Below, piece after piece: positions 55,313-63,695 of a stretch of 64,000 nucleotides of DNA; position 1 is the first letter of the stretch, and each line of letters opens with the position of its first letter. A model generated the notes under the pieces. That model was not told the DNA's origin. It saw only the letters and a list, made by a program, of their open reading frames with translations, and made no database searches. The DNA lies in contig NZ_AP022565.1 in the NCBI RefSeq assembly GCF_010727325.1, positions 5,022,001 through 5,086,000 of the forward strand, given 5' to 3'. The position numbers were made by a program, and so were the translations under genes. The DNA comes from Mycolicibacterium alvei. GTDB taxonomy: Bacteria; Actinomycetota; Actinomycetes; Mycobacteriales; Mycobacteriaceae.

Positions 55313-56508
55313 CCCACCGCACCTCCACCGGCTCGGACCCCTGAGCGGAACTTCGGTACGCGCATCACCACTTTGGTGCCCGCCCCGACCGCTGTCTCGA
55401 CCACAAGACCGTAATCGTTGCCGAATGCCGCGCGCAGCCGATGGTCCACATTCGTCAACCCGACGTGGGCGGATTCACCGGTGCGATCGGCCAGTGCGTC
55501 GCCGGGGCCGGCGCGCAGCGTGTCGGGATCCATGCCGGTGCCGTCGTCCTCGACCGTGATCACGCATTCGGTGCCCGCGTCGCGGGCCACGATCTCCACC
55601 GATCCGCCGCCGTTGCCGGCCAGCCCGTGCCGCACTGCGTTTTCCACCAGGGGTTGCAGCGCCAGGAACGGCACCACGACATTGAGCACCTCGGGAGCCA
55701 CCTGAAGTCGCACCCGCAGATTGGTGCCGAACCGAGCCCGCTCCAAGGTCAGGTAGCGGTCGATGTTGCGAAGCTCGTCGGCCAGCGTCGTGTACGGGCC
55801 GGCCGCGCGGAACGAGTATCGGGTGAAATCGGCGAATTCCAGGATGAGTTCGCGGGCCCGGTCCGGGTCGGTGCGGACGAACGAGGCAATCGTGTTGAGC
55901 GCGTTGTAGATGAAGTGTGGACTGATCTGAGCGCGCAACGCCAGCACCTCGGCCCGATCCAGGCGGGCGCGCGAAGCGTCGAGTTCGGCGAGTTCGATCT
56001 GGCTGGCGGCGTAGCGGGCCACCTCACCGACCGCGCCGAGCATGCCCGGGCCCGGGCTGGCCGGGGCCAGCACCACCAGTGCGCCGAGCACCTCGCCGCC
56101 CTCGGTCAGCAGCGGCTGTGCCACGACAGCCGTCGACCGTGCGGTGTGCAGTACCCGGCGACCCGCATTGATCGACTCGCGGGCGGTGTCGGCGCAGACC
56201 TCGACGGTCCCCGACTGCCAGATGGCCTCGTCGTCGTGATCGCGGGCCAGCAGGGCGGCGTCGTCGTCGAACAGCGCGAGCCCCGCGGTGCCGGTCAGCT
56301 CGCGCAGGTACGGCGCGGCAGTCTGCGCGGATTCGGTGTCCAAACCTTGGCGCAGCGCCCGGGCGGCCTGCGCGGCGGTGTGCAGTGCGGTGTGCACGGC
56401 GCGTTCCGTGGGGGTGGCCACCACCCGTCGGGTGCGCACCACGACGACGGTGGCGACTGCCGCCAGGATCAGCGCCAGGGCCAGCGCGACTGCAACCTCG
56501 CCGGACAT
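55309..56508 (-). CDS. LytS-type sensor histidine kinase
   Basis: A 399-residue kinase: one N-terminal transmembrane segment (VAVALALALILAAVATVVVVRT), a GAF-like domain (residues about 70-180), the His-kinase box RAQISPHFIYNALNTIASF with the phospho-acceptor His, and a HATPase with NAVRHGL and DDGTGM. Unlike classical LytS it has one rather than five or six membrane segments, so the signal may be cytosolic through the GAF domain. Start ATG 56508. Pairs with the LytTR regulator. Confidence 0.92.
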   Translation of the reverse strand: MSGEVAVALALALILAAVATVVVVRTRRVVATPTERAVHTALHTAAQAARALRQGLDTESAQTAAPYLRELTGTAGLALFDDDAALLARDHDDEAIWQSGTVEVCADTARESINAGRRVLHTARSTAVVAQPLLTEGGEVLGALVVLAPASPGPGMLGAVGEVARYAASQIELAELDASRARLDRAEVLALRAQISPHFIYNALNTIASFVRTDPDRARELILEFADFTRYSFRAAGPYTTLADELRNIDRYLTLERARFGTNLRVRLQVAPEVLNVVVPFLALQPLVENAVRHGLAGNGGGSVEIVARDAGTECVITVEDDGTGMDPDTLRAGPGDALADRTGESAHVGLTNVDHRLRAAFGNDYGLVVETAVGAGTKVVMRVPKFRSGVRAGGGAVG

Positions 56509-56529
56509 CGTGGGCCAACCTTAAACCGG

Positions 56530-56832
56530 CTACTGAACGGGGCAGGCGTACTTTCTGGCCACGTCGTACACCCGCTGCTCCGAACCGGGGCCGAAAACGC
56601 CCTGTGCAGCCAGTTCCCAACTGATGTAGCCCGGTATACCGCCCTGGCAAGCCTGGTGGGCGACGCGCCATGCGGTATCGGGATTCAGGTGGAATCCGTT
56701 GCGCTCCAGGCCCTGCATGTATTCGTCGAACGCCGGGGTGCCCTGGTCGGGGATGGCGTTGGCCGTGGCGGCCAAGGCGATCGCGGTAATCACCGCTGCA
56801 AATAGAGGTGCAACGACGCGTCTCATGTCCAT
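56530..56832 (-). CDS. Secreted DUF732 protein
   Basis: A 100-residue exported protein with a signal peptide (RRVVAPLFAAVITAIALAATANA) and a DUF732 domain (FDEYMQGLERNGFHLNPDTAWRVAHQACQGGIPGYISWELAAQGVFGPGSEQRVYDVARKYACP) whose two cysteines probably form a disulfide. DUF732 proteins are common, mycobacteria-specific and of unknown function. It lies just upstream of the sensor kinase on the same strand (21 bp) and could be co-transcribed with it. Confidence 0.88.
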   Translation of the reverse strand: MDMRRVVAPLFAAVITAIALAATANAIPDQGTPAFDEYMQGLERNGFHLNPDTAWRVAHQACQGGIPGYISWELAAQGVFGPGSEQRVYDVARKYACPVQ

Positions 56833-56884
56833 CTCCTACAGGCATACCCACCGGTTGTCGCATCTACGTTCGCACACTGGGCTG

Positions 56885-56907
56885 ACAGAGGCGTCGAAAA
56901 CCTCTGT
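56885..56907. promoter_or_regulatory. Inverted repeat between DUF732 and HhH-GPD genes
   Basis: ACAGAGG and CCTCTGT flank a 9-bp spacer. It lies just upstream of the TAGACT -10 box of the HhH-GPD gene and within the divergent DUF732 promoter region; a candidate operator, regulator unknown. Confidence 0.4.
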
Positions 56908-56912
56908 AGTCC

Positions 56913-56918
56913 TAGACT
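56913..56918 (+). promoter_or_regulatory. -10 box of leaderless HhH-GPD gene
   Basis: TAGACT ends 6 bp before GTG 56925, consistent with a leaderless transcript, like the ychF promoter in this window. Confidence 0.5.
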
Positions 56919-56924
56919 GGCGAC

Positions 56925-57503
56925 GTGGGAAAACTGCAGCTGGTCCAAGATCCCGAAGCCGACGCTCTACTGGAGTCCAACCCGTTCGCGCTGCTGGTCG
57001 GGATGCTGTTGGACCAGCAGATTCCGATGGAGACGGCGTTCGCCGGGCCGAAGAAGATCGCCGACCGTCTCGGTGACGTCGACGCCCGCGAGATCGCCGA
57101 CTACAACCCGGACGAGTTCATCGCGTTGGTTTCGCAGACCCCTGCCATCCACCGGTTTCCGGGGTCGATGGGCAAGCGGGTGCAGGACCTCGCCCGGGTC
57201 ATCGTCGACGAGTACGACGGCGACGTGACGGCCCTGTGGACCGACGGCGACCCCGACGGCAAAGAGGTGTTGCGCCGGCTCAAGCGGCTGCCCGGATTCG
57301 GCGACCAGAAGGCGCGAATCTTCTTGGCGCTGTTGGGCAAGCAGTACGGGGTGACACCTGCGGGTTGGCGTGAGGCCGCGGGGGATTACGGCACGGCCGG
57401 CAGCTTCAGGTCGGTGGCCGACGTCGTGGACCCCGGGTCGTTGCAGAAAGTGCGTAGCTACAAGAAACAGATGAAGGCCGCGGCCAAGGAAGCCAAGGGT
57501 TAG
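56925..57503 (+). CDS. HhH-GPD-type base excision repair protein (Rv1156-like)
   Basis: A 192-residue protein starting at GTG 56925. NPFALLVGMLLDQQIPMETAFAGPKKIADRLG is the first helical region of the endonuclease III superfamily and LRRLKRLPGFGDQKARIFLALLGKQYGV is the helix-hairpin-helix. No iron-sulfur cysteines are present. Position matches Rv1156. Expected to be a nucleoid-associated DNA glycosylase or relative; substrate lesion unknown. Confidence 0.87.
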   Translation: MGKLQLVQDPEADALLESNPFALLVGMLLDQQIPMETAFAGPKKIADRLGDVDAREIADYNPDEFIALVSQTPAIHRFPGSMGKRVQDLARVIVDEYDGDVTALWTDGDPDGKEVLRRLKRLPGFGDQKARIFLALLGKQYGVTPAGWREAAGDYGTAGSFRSVADVVDPGSLQKVRSYKKQMKAAAKEAKG

Positions 57504-57519
57504 CCGAACCGGCGTTGAT

Positions 57520-58173
57520 CTAGAAGGCAGGCCCGTCGAATCGTTCGCGACTGGCGATCTCTGCCACCGGATTGCGCTTGAGCTTGGTGACCTGGCGTAC
57601 CGGCTTGCCCAGCGGCAGCACCGCGGCGATCGCGAACGGGTCGGGTATCCCGAGCAAGGCCTTGACTCCGGGTTCCTCCGCCACGGCCATGGTGGTCAGC
57701 ACGCCGCCGTACCCTTCGTTGCGCGCCGCCAGCAGGATGTTCCACACGAACGGATACACCGAGGCCCCGGACACCACGCCGATGCGGTCGAGATCCTGGT
57801 CGATCGCCGCGACCACGCCGAGGTCGACGCAGACCACCAGCACCACGGCGGCGTCAAGGAGCAGGGTGGCCCGCGGAACCTGCACGGCGGCCACCTCGTC
57901 GGCTGATACGCCGATGGGATGCACCGGATTCCACGGGCTCTCACCATTGCGCTGTTGGGCGAGGTAGCGGCGCGCTCCGGTGACGCTCAGATCGACAAGG
58001 GACTCGCGGGTGTCCCGATCGCGAATCACCACGACACGCGTGCCCTGTCGATTGCCGCCGCTAGGCGCGAACCGGGCGTTGTCGAGGATCCGTTCCAGCA
58101 CATCGTCGGGCAGGGGTTCGGCGGTGAACTCGCGGGTGGCCCCGGTCGTGCGCATGACGTCGTACACGTCCAT
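57520..58173 (-). CDS. Nitroreductase family protein
   Basis: A 217-residue FMN nitroreductase-fold protein: DVMRTTGATREFTAEPLPDDVLERILDNARFAPSGGNRQGTRVVVIRD at the N terminus and NEGYGGVLTTMAVAEEPGVKALLGIPDPFAIAAVLPLGKP near the C terminus. ATG 58173 follows AAAAGGAT. Members reduce nitro compounds, quinones or act as dehydrogenases on small rings. Convergent with the HhH-GPD gene and divergent from the DUF1059 gene. Confidence 0.88.
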   Translation of the reverse strand: MDVYDVMRTTGATREFTAEPLPDDVLERILDNARFAPSGGNRQGTRVVVIRDRDTRESLVDLSVTGARRYLAQQRNGESPWNPVHPIGVSADEVAAVQVPRATLLLDAAVVLVVCVDLGVVAAIDQDLDRIGVVSGASVYPFVWNILLAARNEGYGGVLTTMAVAEEPGVKALLGIPDPFAIAAVLPLGKPVRQVTKLKRNPVAEIASRERFDGPAF

Positions 58174-58218
58174 GACGAGATCCTTTTGTCGGGAGACGAG
58201 CTATGCAATGGTGAACAT

Positions 58219-58368
58219 ATGGCGAAGACACATCTGAACTGCCCGTGCGGAGAAGCGATCAGCGGGACCGACGAGGACGACCTGGTCGAGAAGGCCCAGG
58301 TGCATCTGGCTCAGCAGCACCCCGGGCGGGAGTACGACCGTGAAATGATCCTGTTCATGGCCTACTGA
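58219..58368 (+). CDS. DUF1059 small protein
   Basis: A 49-residue protein (MAKTHLNCPCGEAISGTDED ... HPGREYDREMILFMAY) of the DUF1059 family, with CxC and a following His that may bind zinc. It is divergent from the nitroreductase gene with a 45-bp gap and ends 23 bp before a strong bidirectional terminator. Function unknown. Short, but the family resemblance and codon bias are good. Confidence 0.82.
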   Translation: MAKTHLNCPCGEAISGTDEDDLVEKAQVHLAQQHPGREYDREMILFMAY

Positions 58369-58391
58369 GCCGCAATTTCCCTCTCCTGACA

Positions 58392-58433
58392 AAATTCCCG
58401 GTCGCCAGCCATGAGGCAAGCGACCGGGAATTT
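58392..58433. terminator. Strong bidirectional terminator
   Basis: A perfect 14-bp stem (AAATTCCCGGTCGC at 58392-58405 with 58420-58433) around a 14-nt loop, with AAAA before and TTTCGTTTCC after, gives A/U-rich ends on both strands. It lies between the convergent DUF1059 and Ala/Pro-rich genes. Confidence 0.85.
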
Positions 58434-58460
58434 CGTTTCCCCATTATTCATATGGTGTGG

Positions 58461-59471
58461 TCAGGGCACCACCGTGGATCCGATGGTGGGCATGAACTGG
58501 CACTGCATCTCGGTCGTCGTGACCTGTCCGAAGATCGTGGTCATGATGCTGCCGGAACCGGTATCGGCGATCGCGGTCAGCGTGGTCGGACCCTCGGGGT
58601 TGATGTCCGAGCGCGGCTGCAGTGTCACGCTGCCGGACTTGCCCGTCGTCAGGTTCACCCACGTGGCGTTGAGCGGAAGCTTCTGCTCGGCGGCGGGGGC
58701 GGGGGTGCCGATCGCGGTGAACACGTACGCGGTCTGGCCTGGTTGGGGGCCGGGCAGCGGGATCGAGGCCGGGCCCGCCACTGAAATCGCCGTGGCCAGA
58801 ACGTTTCCGCCGTCCTTGAGGCATCCATTGCCGATCGACGGATACATGAAGTCCTGCTTCGTCGGCGTGTTGGGCCCGAATCCCGGGGCGGGAGCCGGGG
58901 CACCCGCCGCGGCAGCCTCAGGCGCGGGTGCCGGTGCCGGTGCGGGGATGGTGACCGCGGCCGGGACCGCCCCCGGAGCGGGTGCGGGGGCGGGCGACGC
59001 TTCCGGGGCCGGGGCCGGGGCCGTTACGGCTTCGGGTGCCGGAGCCGGAGCCGGAGCCGGCAGCGCCTCGGGGGCCGGCCCGGCCGCATGGGCCGGGTCG
59101 ACACCCATCGGCAGGTGCGCGTCGCTGCCGGCGCCCAGAGCAGGAACATGCTCTGGTGTGGCGACGGGCTGCGCCGCGAAATGGTTGACCGCCGTCGCGA
59201 CATTGCGGGATTCAGCCGATTCCGATTTGTTGGCAGCGAACGCTTGCGCGGCCGCCATCAACAGCTGCACGGCGCCCCCGGGATCGGCTGCGGCCTGCTG
59301 AATGATCGGGCTCAGACTCTCCATCGCCGGCAGACCGGGTGCCTGCACCGCGTCGATCGGCAGCGGCGCCGGATCGGCGTTCGCTACGGCGCTGCTGAAC
59401 AGCAACAGGGCGGTGGACCCGATTGCAGCGGCGGTGCCGAACATCGTTTTCAGGGGCATACGCGGTGTCAT
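58461..59471 (-). CDS. Secreted Ala/Pro-rich protein (Rv1157c-like)
   Basis: A 336-residue exported protein. After a signal peptide (PLKTMFGTAAAIGSTALLLFSSAVANA) comes a helical segment (about 30-110), a long Pro-Ala-rich low-complexity region (PAPAPAPAPEAVTAPAPAPEASPAPAPAPG) and a folded C-terminal beta domain (QKLPLNATWVNLTTGKSGSVTLQPRSD ... TTIFGQVTTTEMQCQFMP). The arrangement suggests a cell-wall spanning linker presenting a C-terminal domain. Order with the next gene matches Rv1157c/Rv1158c. Function unknown. Confidence 0.87.
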   Translation of the reverse strand: MTPRMPLKTMFGTAAAIGSTALLLFSSAVANADPAPLPIDAVQAPGLPAMESLSPIIQQAAADPGGAVQLLMAAAQAFAANKSESAESRNVATAVNHFAAQPVATPEHVPALGAGSDAHLPMGVDPAHAAGPAPEALPAPAPAPAPEAVTAPAPAPEASPAPAPAPGAVPAAVTIPAPAPAPAPEAAAAGAPAPAPGFGPNTPTKQDFMYPSIGNGCLKDGGNVLATAISVAGPASIPLPGPQPGQTAYVFTAIGTPAPAAEQKLPLNATWVNLTTGKSGSVTLQPRSDINPEGPTTLTAIADTGSGSIMTTIFGQVTTTEMQCQFMPTIGSTVVP

Positions 59472-59512
59472 GGCTTTCCAAATCGTTTCGGGCGGTCAGA
59501 CCAGTTCGGGGA

Positions 59513-60169
59513 TCAGGGCAGGCCGGCAGTCAGCAGCGGTGCCAGTGCCGCGATCTCGGGGTTGAACGCGGCCGGAGCGGCGGCGGCAGGAGCCGCAATC
59601 GCCGGCGCTGCTGCCGCGGCGGGGGCCAACGGGGCCGCCGCAGCGGGCAGGGCGGCCTGAGCTGCGACCGGAGCCAGCGAGGCCAGATCACCCGGGATGT
59701 TCACCTTCTGCGGCAGCGAGAAGGGCATCCCGGGCACCTGTGGGATGGTGACCTCGGCCGACGGAATCAGCGATGCCGGGCCGGTGACGGGCGCCGTCGG
59801 GACCGTTGCGGCCGGGGCGGCAACGGGTGCGGTCGGCAAGCCCGGCACGAACGATCCCAGGGGTGCGTTGGCCGCTGCCGGTGAGACGGCGGTCGGTGCC
59901 TGCGGCAGCGTCACCGACGCGGTGGCCGACGGAACCGGCGCCGGTGCGGCGGCAGGGGTGCCGGTCAGTGCCGAGCTCACGCCTTGCAGCAGTTGCGGCG
60001 CGGCGGCCGGCACGCCGGCGAGTTGGTTGACGATCGGCAGGTTCGGCGCCGGGACCGGGGCGGGGGCCACCGGTTCGGCGTTCGCTGTGGCGCTGAGGGC
60101 CAACGCGACCGGGACTGCGCCGGCGGCCGCGATCATGCTGGTGGAAAGTGCTTTCCAGGTGAAGATCAT
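59513..60169 (-). CDS. Secreted Ala/Pro-rich protein (Rv1158c-like)
   Basis: A 218-residue exported protein with a signal peptide (STSMIAAAGAVPVALALSATANA) and a Pro/Ala/Val-rich body with repeated PxxP elements. The C terminus (FNPEIAALAPLLTAGLP) is predicted to be exposed. It is 41 bp upstream of the Rv1157c-like gene on the same strand, presumably co-transcribed and a partner in the envelope. The 193-bp region upstream, shared with pimE, is rich in GTnAC half-sites. Confidence 0.82.
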   Translation of the reverse strand: MIFTWKALSTSMIAAAGAVPVALALSATANAEPVAPAPVPAPNLPIVNQLAGVPAAAPQLLQGVSSALTGTPAAAPAPVPSATASVTLPQAPTAVSPAAANAPLGSFVPGLPTAPVAAPAATVPTAPVTGPASLIPSAEVTIPQVPGMPFSLPQKVNIPGDLASLAPVAAQAALPAAAAPLAPAAAAAPAIAAPAAAAPAAFNPEIAALAPLLTAGLP

Positions 60170-60259
60170 GGTTCTCCCAATCGGTTGCTAACACGTCTGA
60201 AGGTGAAACTATCGAGTTACCGGTGGGACTCAAGTGACACGTGTGGCATTTATTCAACC

Positions 60260-60367
60260 GTTACTGCGCTGGTCGAATTCGTTACCGGGCAGTGCCCCGG
60301 GCGTGATGTGGCGCCCCGAATGTCACGCTGGAGTGACGGTCGGCGGCGAGAGCCACGCTGGCGTGAC
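60260..60367. promoter_or_regulatory. Cluster of GTnAC half-sites (MtrA-like) before pimE
   Basis: GTnAC occurs at 60260, 60281, 60322, 60333 and 60363. The pair 60322-60337 (GTCAC-6-GTGAC) fits the GTnAC-n6-GTnAC motif described for MtrA, and 60352-60367 (GCCAC-6-GTGAC) is one base off. The steps between sites (21, 41, 11, 30 bp) are near whole helical turns. The region lies between the divergent Rv1158c-like and pimE genes. Confidence 0.4.
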
Positions 60368-61607
60368 AAAGCGGACTCACCGGGTCGCTAGAGTCGTCTC
60401 CGTTAACACCGAACCGGCCACCCACGTCTCAGCAACCGCGCGGCTCTACCGTCTGGCGCCGATGTTGCTGGTTCTCAGCATCGCGGCACGCCTGGCCTGG
60501 ACGTATCTCGTCCCCAACGGTGCCAACTTCGTCGATCTGCACGTCTACGTCGGTGGCGCCGCCATGCTGGACGGCCCCGGCGCGCTCTACGACTACGTCT
60601 ACGCGGACCAGACACCGGATTTCCCACTGCCTTTCACGTATCCGCCGTTCGCTGCGGTGGTGTTCTACCCGTTGCATCTGTTGCCGTTCGGGCTGGTCGC
60701 GTTCTGCTGGCAGATCGGGATCATCGCAGCGTTGTACGGCGTGGTGCGGATCAGTCAACGGCTCCTGGGGCCGGATGCCGACCCGCGTGTCGCGATGGTG
60801 TGGACCGCCGTGGGTATCTGGACCGAACCGCTGCGCAGCACGTTCGACTACGGGCAGGTGAATGTCGTCCTGGTGCTGGCAGTCCTCTACGCCGTGTACA
60901 GCAATCGTTGGTGGCTGTCGGGGTTGTTGGTCGGGTTGGCCGCGGGGATCAAGCTCACGCCTGCGGTGTCGGGGCTCTACTTCCTCGGCGCGCGGCGGTG
61001 GGGCGTCGCGGTGTTCTCGGCCGTGGTGTTCTGCGGGACCGTCGCGGTTTCTGCTTGGGTGATCGGCGACCAGGCGCGCCGATACTTCACCGAGTTGCTC
61101 GGGGACGCCGACCGGATCGGCCCGATCGGAACGTCGTTCAACCAATCCTGGCGCGGCGGGATCTCCCGGATACTGGGGCATGACGCCGGGTACGGTCCGG
61201 TTGTGCTGATCGGCATCGCCGTCACCGCGGTCCTTGCCGTACTGGCATGGCGGGCCGTCGGCGGCAGCACCGACCGGCTCGGCGCCATCGTGATCGTGAG
61301 TCTGTTCGGGTTGTTGTTCTCGCCGATTTCTTGGACGCACCACTGGGTCTGGCTGATCCCGCTGATGATCTGGCTGTTGTACGGGCCGCTGTCCGGCCGG
61401 CTGGGCGCGAGAATCCTCGGGTGGGTCTGGTTGGCGCTGACGCTGATCGGGGTGCCGTGGCTGCTCAGCTTCGCCCAGCCGACCATCTGGGAGATCAGCC
61501 GCCCCTGGTACCTGGCCTGGGCCGGGCTGATCTACATCGTCGCCAGCCTGGCGACGCTGGCCTGGATCGCGACGACTAGTCGGACGAGCCGGTCAGAATC
61601 CGGTTGA
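60363..61607 (+). CDS. pimE: Polyprenol-phosphate-mannose-dependent mannosyltransferase PimE
   Basis: A GT-C family membrane mannosyltransferase that adds alpha-1,2-mannose to Ac1PIM4 in higher PIM synthesis. About ten transmembrane segments; the first periplasmic loop holds the catalytic Asp in [18 protein letters not shown], as in M. tuberculosis PimE (Rv1159), with matching order next to phhB and mutT2. The start is uncertain: GTG 60363 gives 414 residues, while GTG 60333 or ATG 60306 lengthen the cytoplasmic tail; all upstream frames lie in the half-site cluster. The 3' end overlaps the convergent phhB by 32 bp. Confidence 0.88.
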   Translation: MTKRTHRVARVVSVNTEPATHVSATARLYRLAPMLLVLSIAARLAWTYLVPNGANFVDLHVYVGGAAMLDGPGALYDYVYADQTPDFPLPFTYPPFAAVVFYPLHLLPFGLVAFCWQIGIIAALYGVVRISQRLLGPDADPRVAMVWTAVGIWTEPLRSTFDYGQVNVVLVLAVLYAVYSNRWWLSGLLVGLAAGIKLTPAVSGLYFLGARRWGVAVFSAVVFCGTVAVSAWVIGDQARRYFTELLGDADRIGPIGTSFNQSWRGGISRILGHDAGYGPVVLIGIAVTAVLAVLAWRAVGGSTDRLGAIVIVSLFGLLFSPISWTHHWVWLIPLMIWLLYGPLSGRLGARILGWVWLALTLIGVPWLLSFAQPTIWEISRPWYLAWAGLIYIVASLATLAWIATTSRTSRSESG

Positions 61608-61869
61608 TCTCCTTGGCCATCTGGACGTCTTTCTCGGTGATACCGCCGGCCGAATGCGTCACCAGCGCGAAAGTGACTGTGCGCCAGCGGATGTCGATGT
61701 CGGGATGGTGGTCCTTTTCCTCGGCGAATTCAGCCACGCGGCGCACCGCGTCGATACCGTCGAGGAACGTCGGGAATTTGGTAGATCTGCGCAGTGCGCC
61801 CGCCGCACGTTCCCAGCCCGGCAGATCGGGCAGTGCGGCGTCGACTTGATCGTTCGATAACACGGCCAT
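61576..61869 (-). CDS. phhB: Pterin-4a-carbinolamine dehydratase
   Basis: A 97-residue PCD/DCoH-fold protein. The active-site pattern [12 protein letters not shown] contains the His-His-Pro and the following aromatic residue. The enzyme dehydrates 4a-hydroxy-tetrahydropterin; the mycobacterial role is not established. ATG 61869 is within 3 bp of a perfect palindrome shared with the divergent mutT2 gene. Its 3' end is antisense to the end of pimE. Position matches Rv1159A. Confidence 0.9.
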   Translation of the reverse strand: MAVLSNDQVDAALPDLPGWERAAGALRRSTKFPTFLDGIDAVRRVAEFAEEKDHHPDIDIRWRTVTFALVTHSAGGITEKDVQMAKEINRILTGSSD

Positions 61870-61871
61870 AT

Positions 61872-61893
61872 GCCCGACGGTATACCGTCGGGC
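61872..61893. promoter_or_regulatory. Perfect 22-bp palindrome between phhB and mutT2
   Basis: Half-site GCCCGACGGTA is followed directly by its exact complement, with no spacer or mismatch. It fills 22 of the 27 bp between the two divergent start codons. The central TATA can supply -10-like hexamers in both directions, so the site may be an operator or simply the shared core promoter. Confidence 0.6.
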
Positions 61894-61896
61894 GCG

Positions 61897-62307
61897 ATGA
61901 ATGAGCAGATCGTTGTCGCAGGTGCACTGCTCTGTGCGGGCCGGCTGCTGGTCGCTCAGCGTCAGCGGCCGCCGGAGCTGGCCGGGCTGTGGGAGCTGCC
62001 CGGTGGAAAGGTGGCGAGGGGGGAGAGTGACGCGGACGCCTTGGTGCGGGAGCTCAGGGAGGAACTGGGTGTCGGGGTGATCGTGGGTGCCCGCCTCGGT
62101 GCCGACGTCGCACTGCCGACGGGTATGACGCTGCGCGCATACCGGGCGACGTTGAGCGCGGGCACCCCGCAGCCGCACGATCACCAGGCGCTGCGGTGGG
62201 TGACCGCCGACGAACTCCACGATCTGCCATGGGTGCCCGCCGACCGGGCCTGGTTACCGGATCTGCTGGACGCGCTTTCTCCGCCGAGCAGACGTGAAAG
62301 TACCTGA
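61897..62307 (+). CDS. mutT2: Nudix hydrolase MutT2
   Basis: A 136-residue Nudix protein. The Nudix box reads [24 protein letters not shown] with the metal-binding Glu residues; MutT2 hydrolyses oxidised or methylated dNTPs, such as 5-methyl-dCTP, to protect the nucleotide pool. ATG 61897 is chosen; the longer frame would extend through the palindrome. Context (phhB on one side, nar genes on the other) equals Rv1160. Confidence 0.9.
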   Translation: MNEQIVVAGALLCAGRLLVAQRQRPPELAGLWELPGGKVARGESDADALVRELREELGVGVIVGARLGADVALPTGMTLRAYRATLSAGTPQPHDHQALRWVTADELHDLPWVPADRAWLPDLLDALSPPSRREST

Positions 62308-62477
62308 CACGACGGTATTTCGGGTACCTGCGCGTCCGCTCGCGCGATAAATCACTTGCCACCGGCAATGGAATCAATTTAGGCATGCAAATGTTGCGGA
62401 TTACATTTCCATGAAACCGCCCGCAACGTTTCCGGGAAAGTGACGCAACCGCAGAGACATGATGTTTTGCTGGTGAG

Positions 62478-63695
62478 GTGAGCACGGCTAGCGCGCCACT
62501 CCAGGGCCAGAGTATGAATCTCGTGCTGGCCACTTGGGTCTCGGCGATCAATTTTTGGGCTTGGAACATGATCGGCCCGCTTTCCACCACCTACGCCGGC
62601 GACATGAGGCTCAGCAGTACGCAGGCTTCGATGCTGGTCGCCACACCGATACTCGTCGGATCGGTCGGGCGGATCGCCGTCGGCTCGCTGACCGACAGAT
62701 TCGGCGGCCGCACAATGTTCCTCGCGGTGACGCTGGCTTCGATCCTGCCGGTGCTGGCGGTCGGTGCCGCGGGCGAGGCGAGGTCGTATCCGCTCCTTCT
62801 GGTCTGCGGGTTCTTCCTGGGCATCGCGGGCACCATATTCGCCGTCGGCATCCCCTTCGCCAACAACTGGTATGCGCCGGCGCGCCGGGGTTATGCCACC
62901 GGCGTGTTCGGCATGGGCATGGTCGGCACGGCGTTGTCGGCATTCTTCACACCGCGACTCGTGCACGCATTCGGATTGTTCACCACCCACGTCATCATCG
63001 CGGTGGCCCTGGCTCTCACGGCGCTGTTGTGCTTCGTGGCGATGCGGAACTCGCCGGTTTTCCAACCCAACACCGACCCGGTGCTGCCGAAACTCAAATC
63101 GGCACTGAAACTGCCGGTCACGTGGGAGATGTCGTTCCTGTACGCGGTGGTCTTCGGTGGCTTCGTCGCGTTCAGCAACTACCTGCCCACCTACATCAAG
63201 ACCATCTATGACTTCTCCGCGGTCGAAGCAGGCACCCGCACAGCGGGATTCGCGTTGGCTGCGGTACTTGCCCGGCCCATCGGCGGCGCGATCTCGGATC
63301 GGATACCGCCGAAGTACGTGGTACTCACCTCGTTCGCCGGGACGGCCGTGCTGGCCTTCGTCGCGATGTTCCAGCCGCCGCCTGACGTGTGGTCAGCGGC
63401 CACCTTCGTCAGTCTGGCGATCTTCCTGGGTATCGGTACCGGCGGAGTGTTCGCCTGGGTGGCCCGCCGGGCACCCGCGAAAGAAGTGGGTTCGGTCACC
63501 GGGATCGTCGCTGCCGCAGGCGGTTTGGGTGGTTACTTCCCGCCGTTGGTGATGGGTGCGACATACGATGCGGTCGACAACGACTACACGGTCGGACTGA
63601 TGCTGTTGGTGGCGACGGCGCTGGTCGCGTTGGGCTACACCGCACTCCGATTGCATGCCCACGAGCCCGAACCGGCCAAGGAGGCCCAACGATGA
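62478..63695 (+). CDS. narK: NarK-type nitrate/nitrite transporter (MFS)
   Basis: A 405-residue MFS protein with twelve predicted segments and NarK-like loops (FAVGIPFANNWYAPARRGYATGVFGMGMVGTALSAFFTPRL; GTGGVFAWVARRAPAKEVGSVTGIVAAAGGLGGYFPPLVMG, the nitrate-signature glycine-rich helix). It imports nitrate or exports nitrite. GTG 62478 is used; the 170 bp upstream is AT-richer than average and probably holds the nar promoter. The stop overlaps the narG start (ATGA), so the two are translationally coupled. Confidence 0.92.
   Translation: MSTASAPLQGQSMNLVLATWVSAINFWAWNMIGPLSTTYAGDMRLSSTQASMLVATPILVGSVGRIAVGSLTDRFGGRTMFLAVTLASILPVLAVGAAGEARSYPLLLVCGFFLGIAGTIFAVGIPFANNWYAPARRGYATGVFGMGMVGTALSAFFTPRLVHAFGLFTTHVIIAVALALTALLCFVAMRNSPVFQPNTDPVLPKLKSALKLPVTWEMSFLYAVVFGGFVAFSNYLPTYIKTIYDFSAVEAGTRTAGFALAAVLARPIGGAISDRIPPKYVVLTSFAGTAVLAFVAMFQPPPDVWSAATFVSLAIFLGIGTGGVFAWVARRAPAKEVGSVTGIVAAAGGLGGYFPPLVMGATYDAVDNDYTVGLMLLVATALVALGYTALRLHAHEPEPAKEAQR

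Noticed and set aside
62390..62450. GlnR-like box ahead of narK
   Set aside because: TTAC and GAAAC half-sites exist but their spacing is two bases too long for the GlnR consensus, so the site is not claimed.
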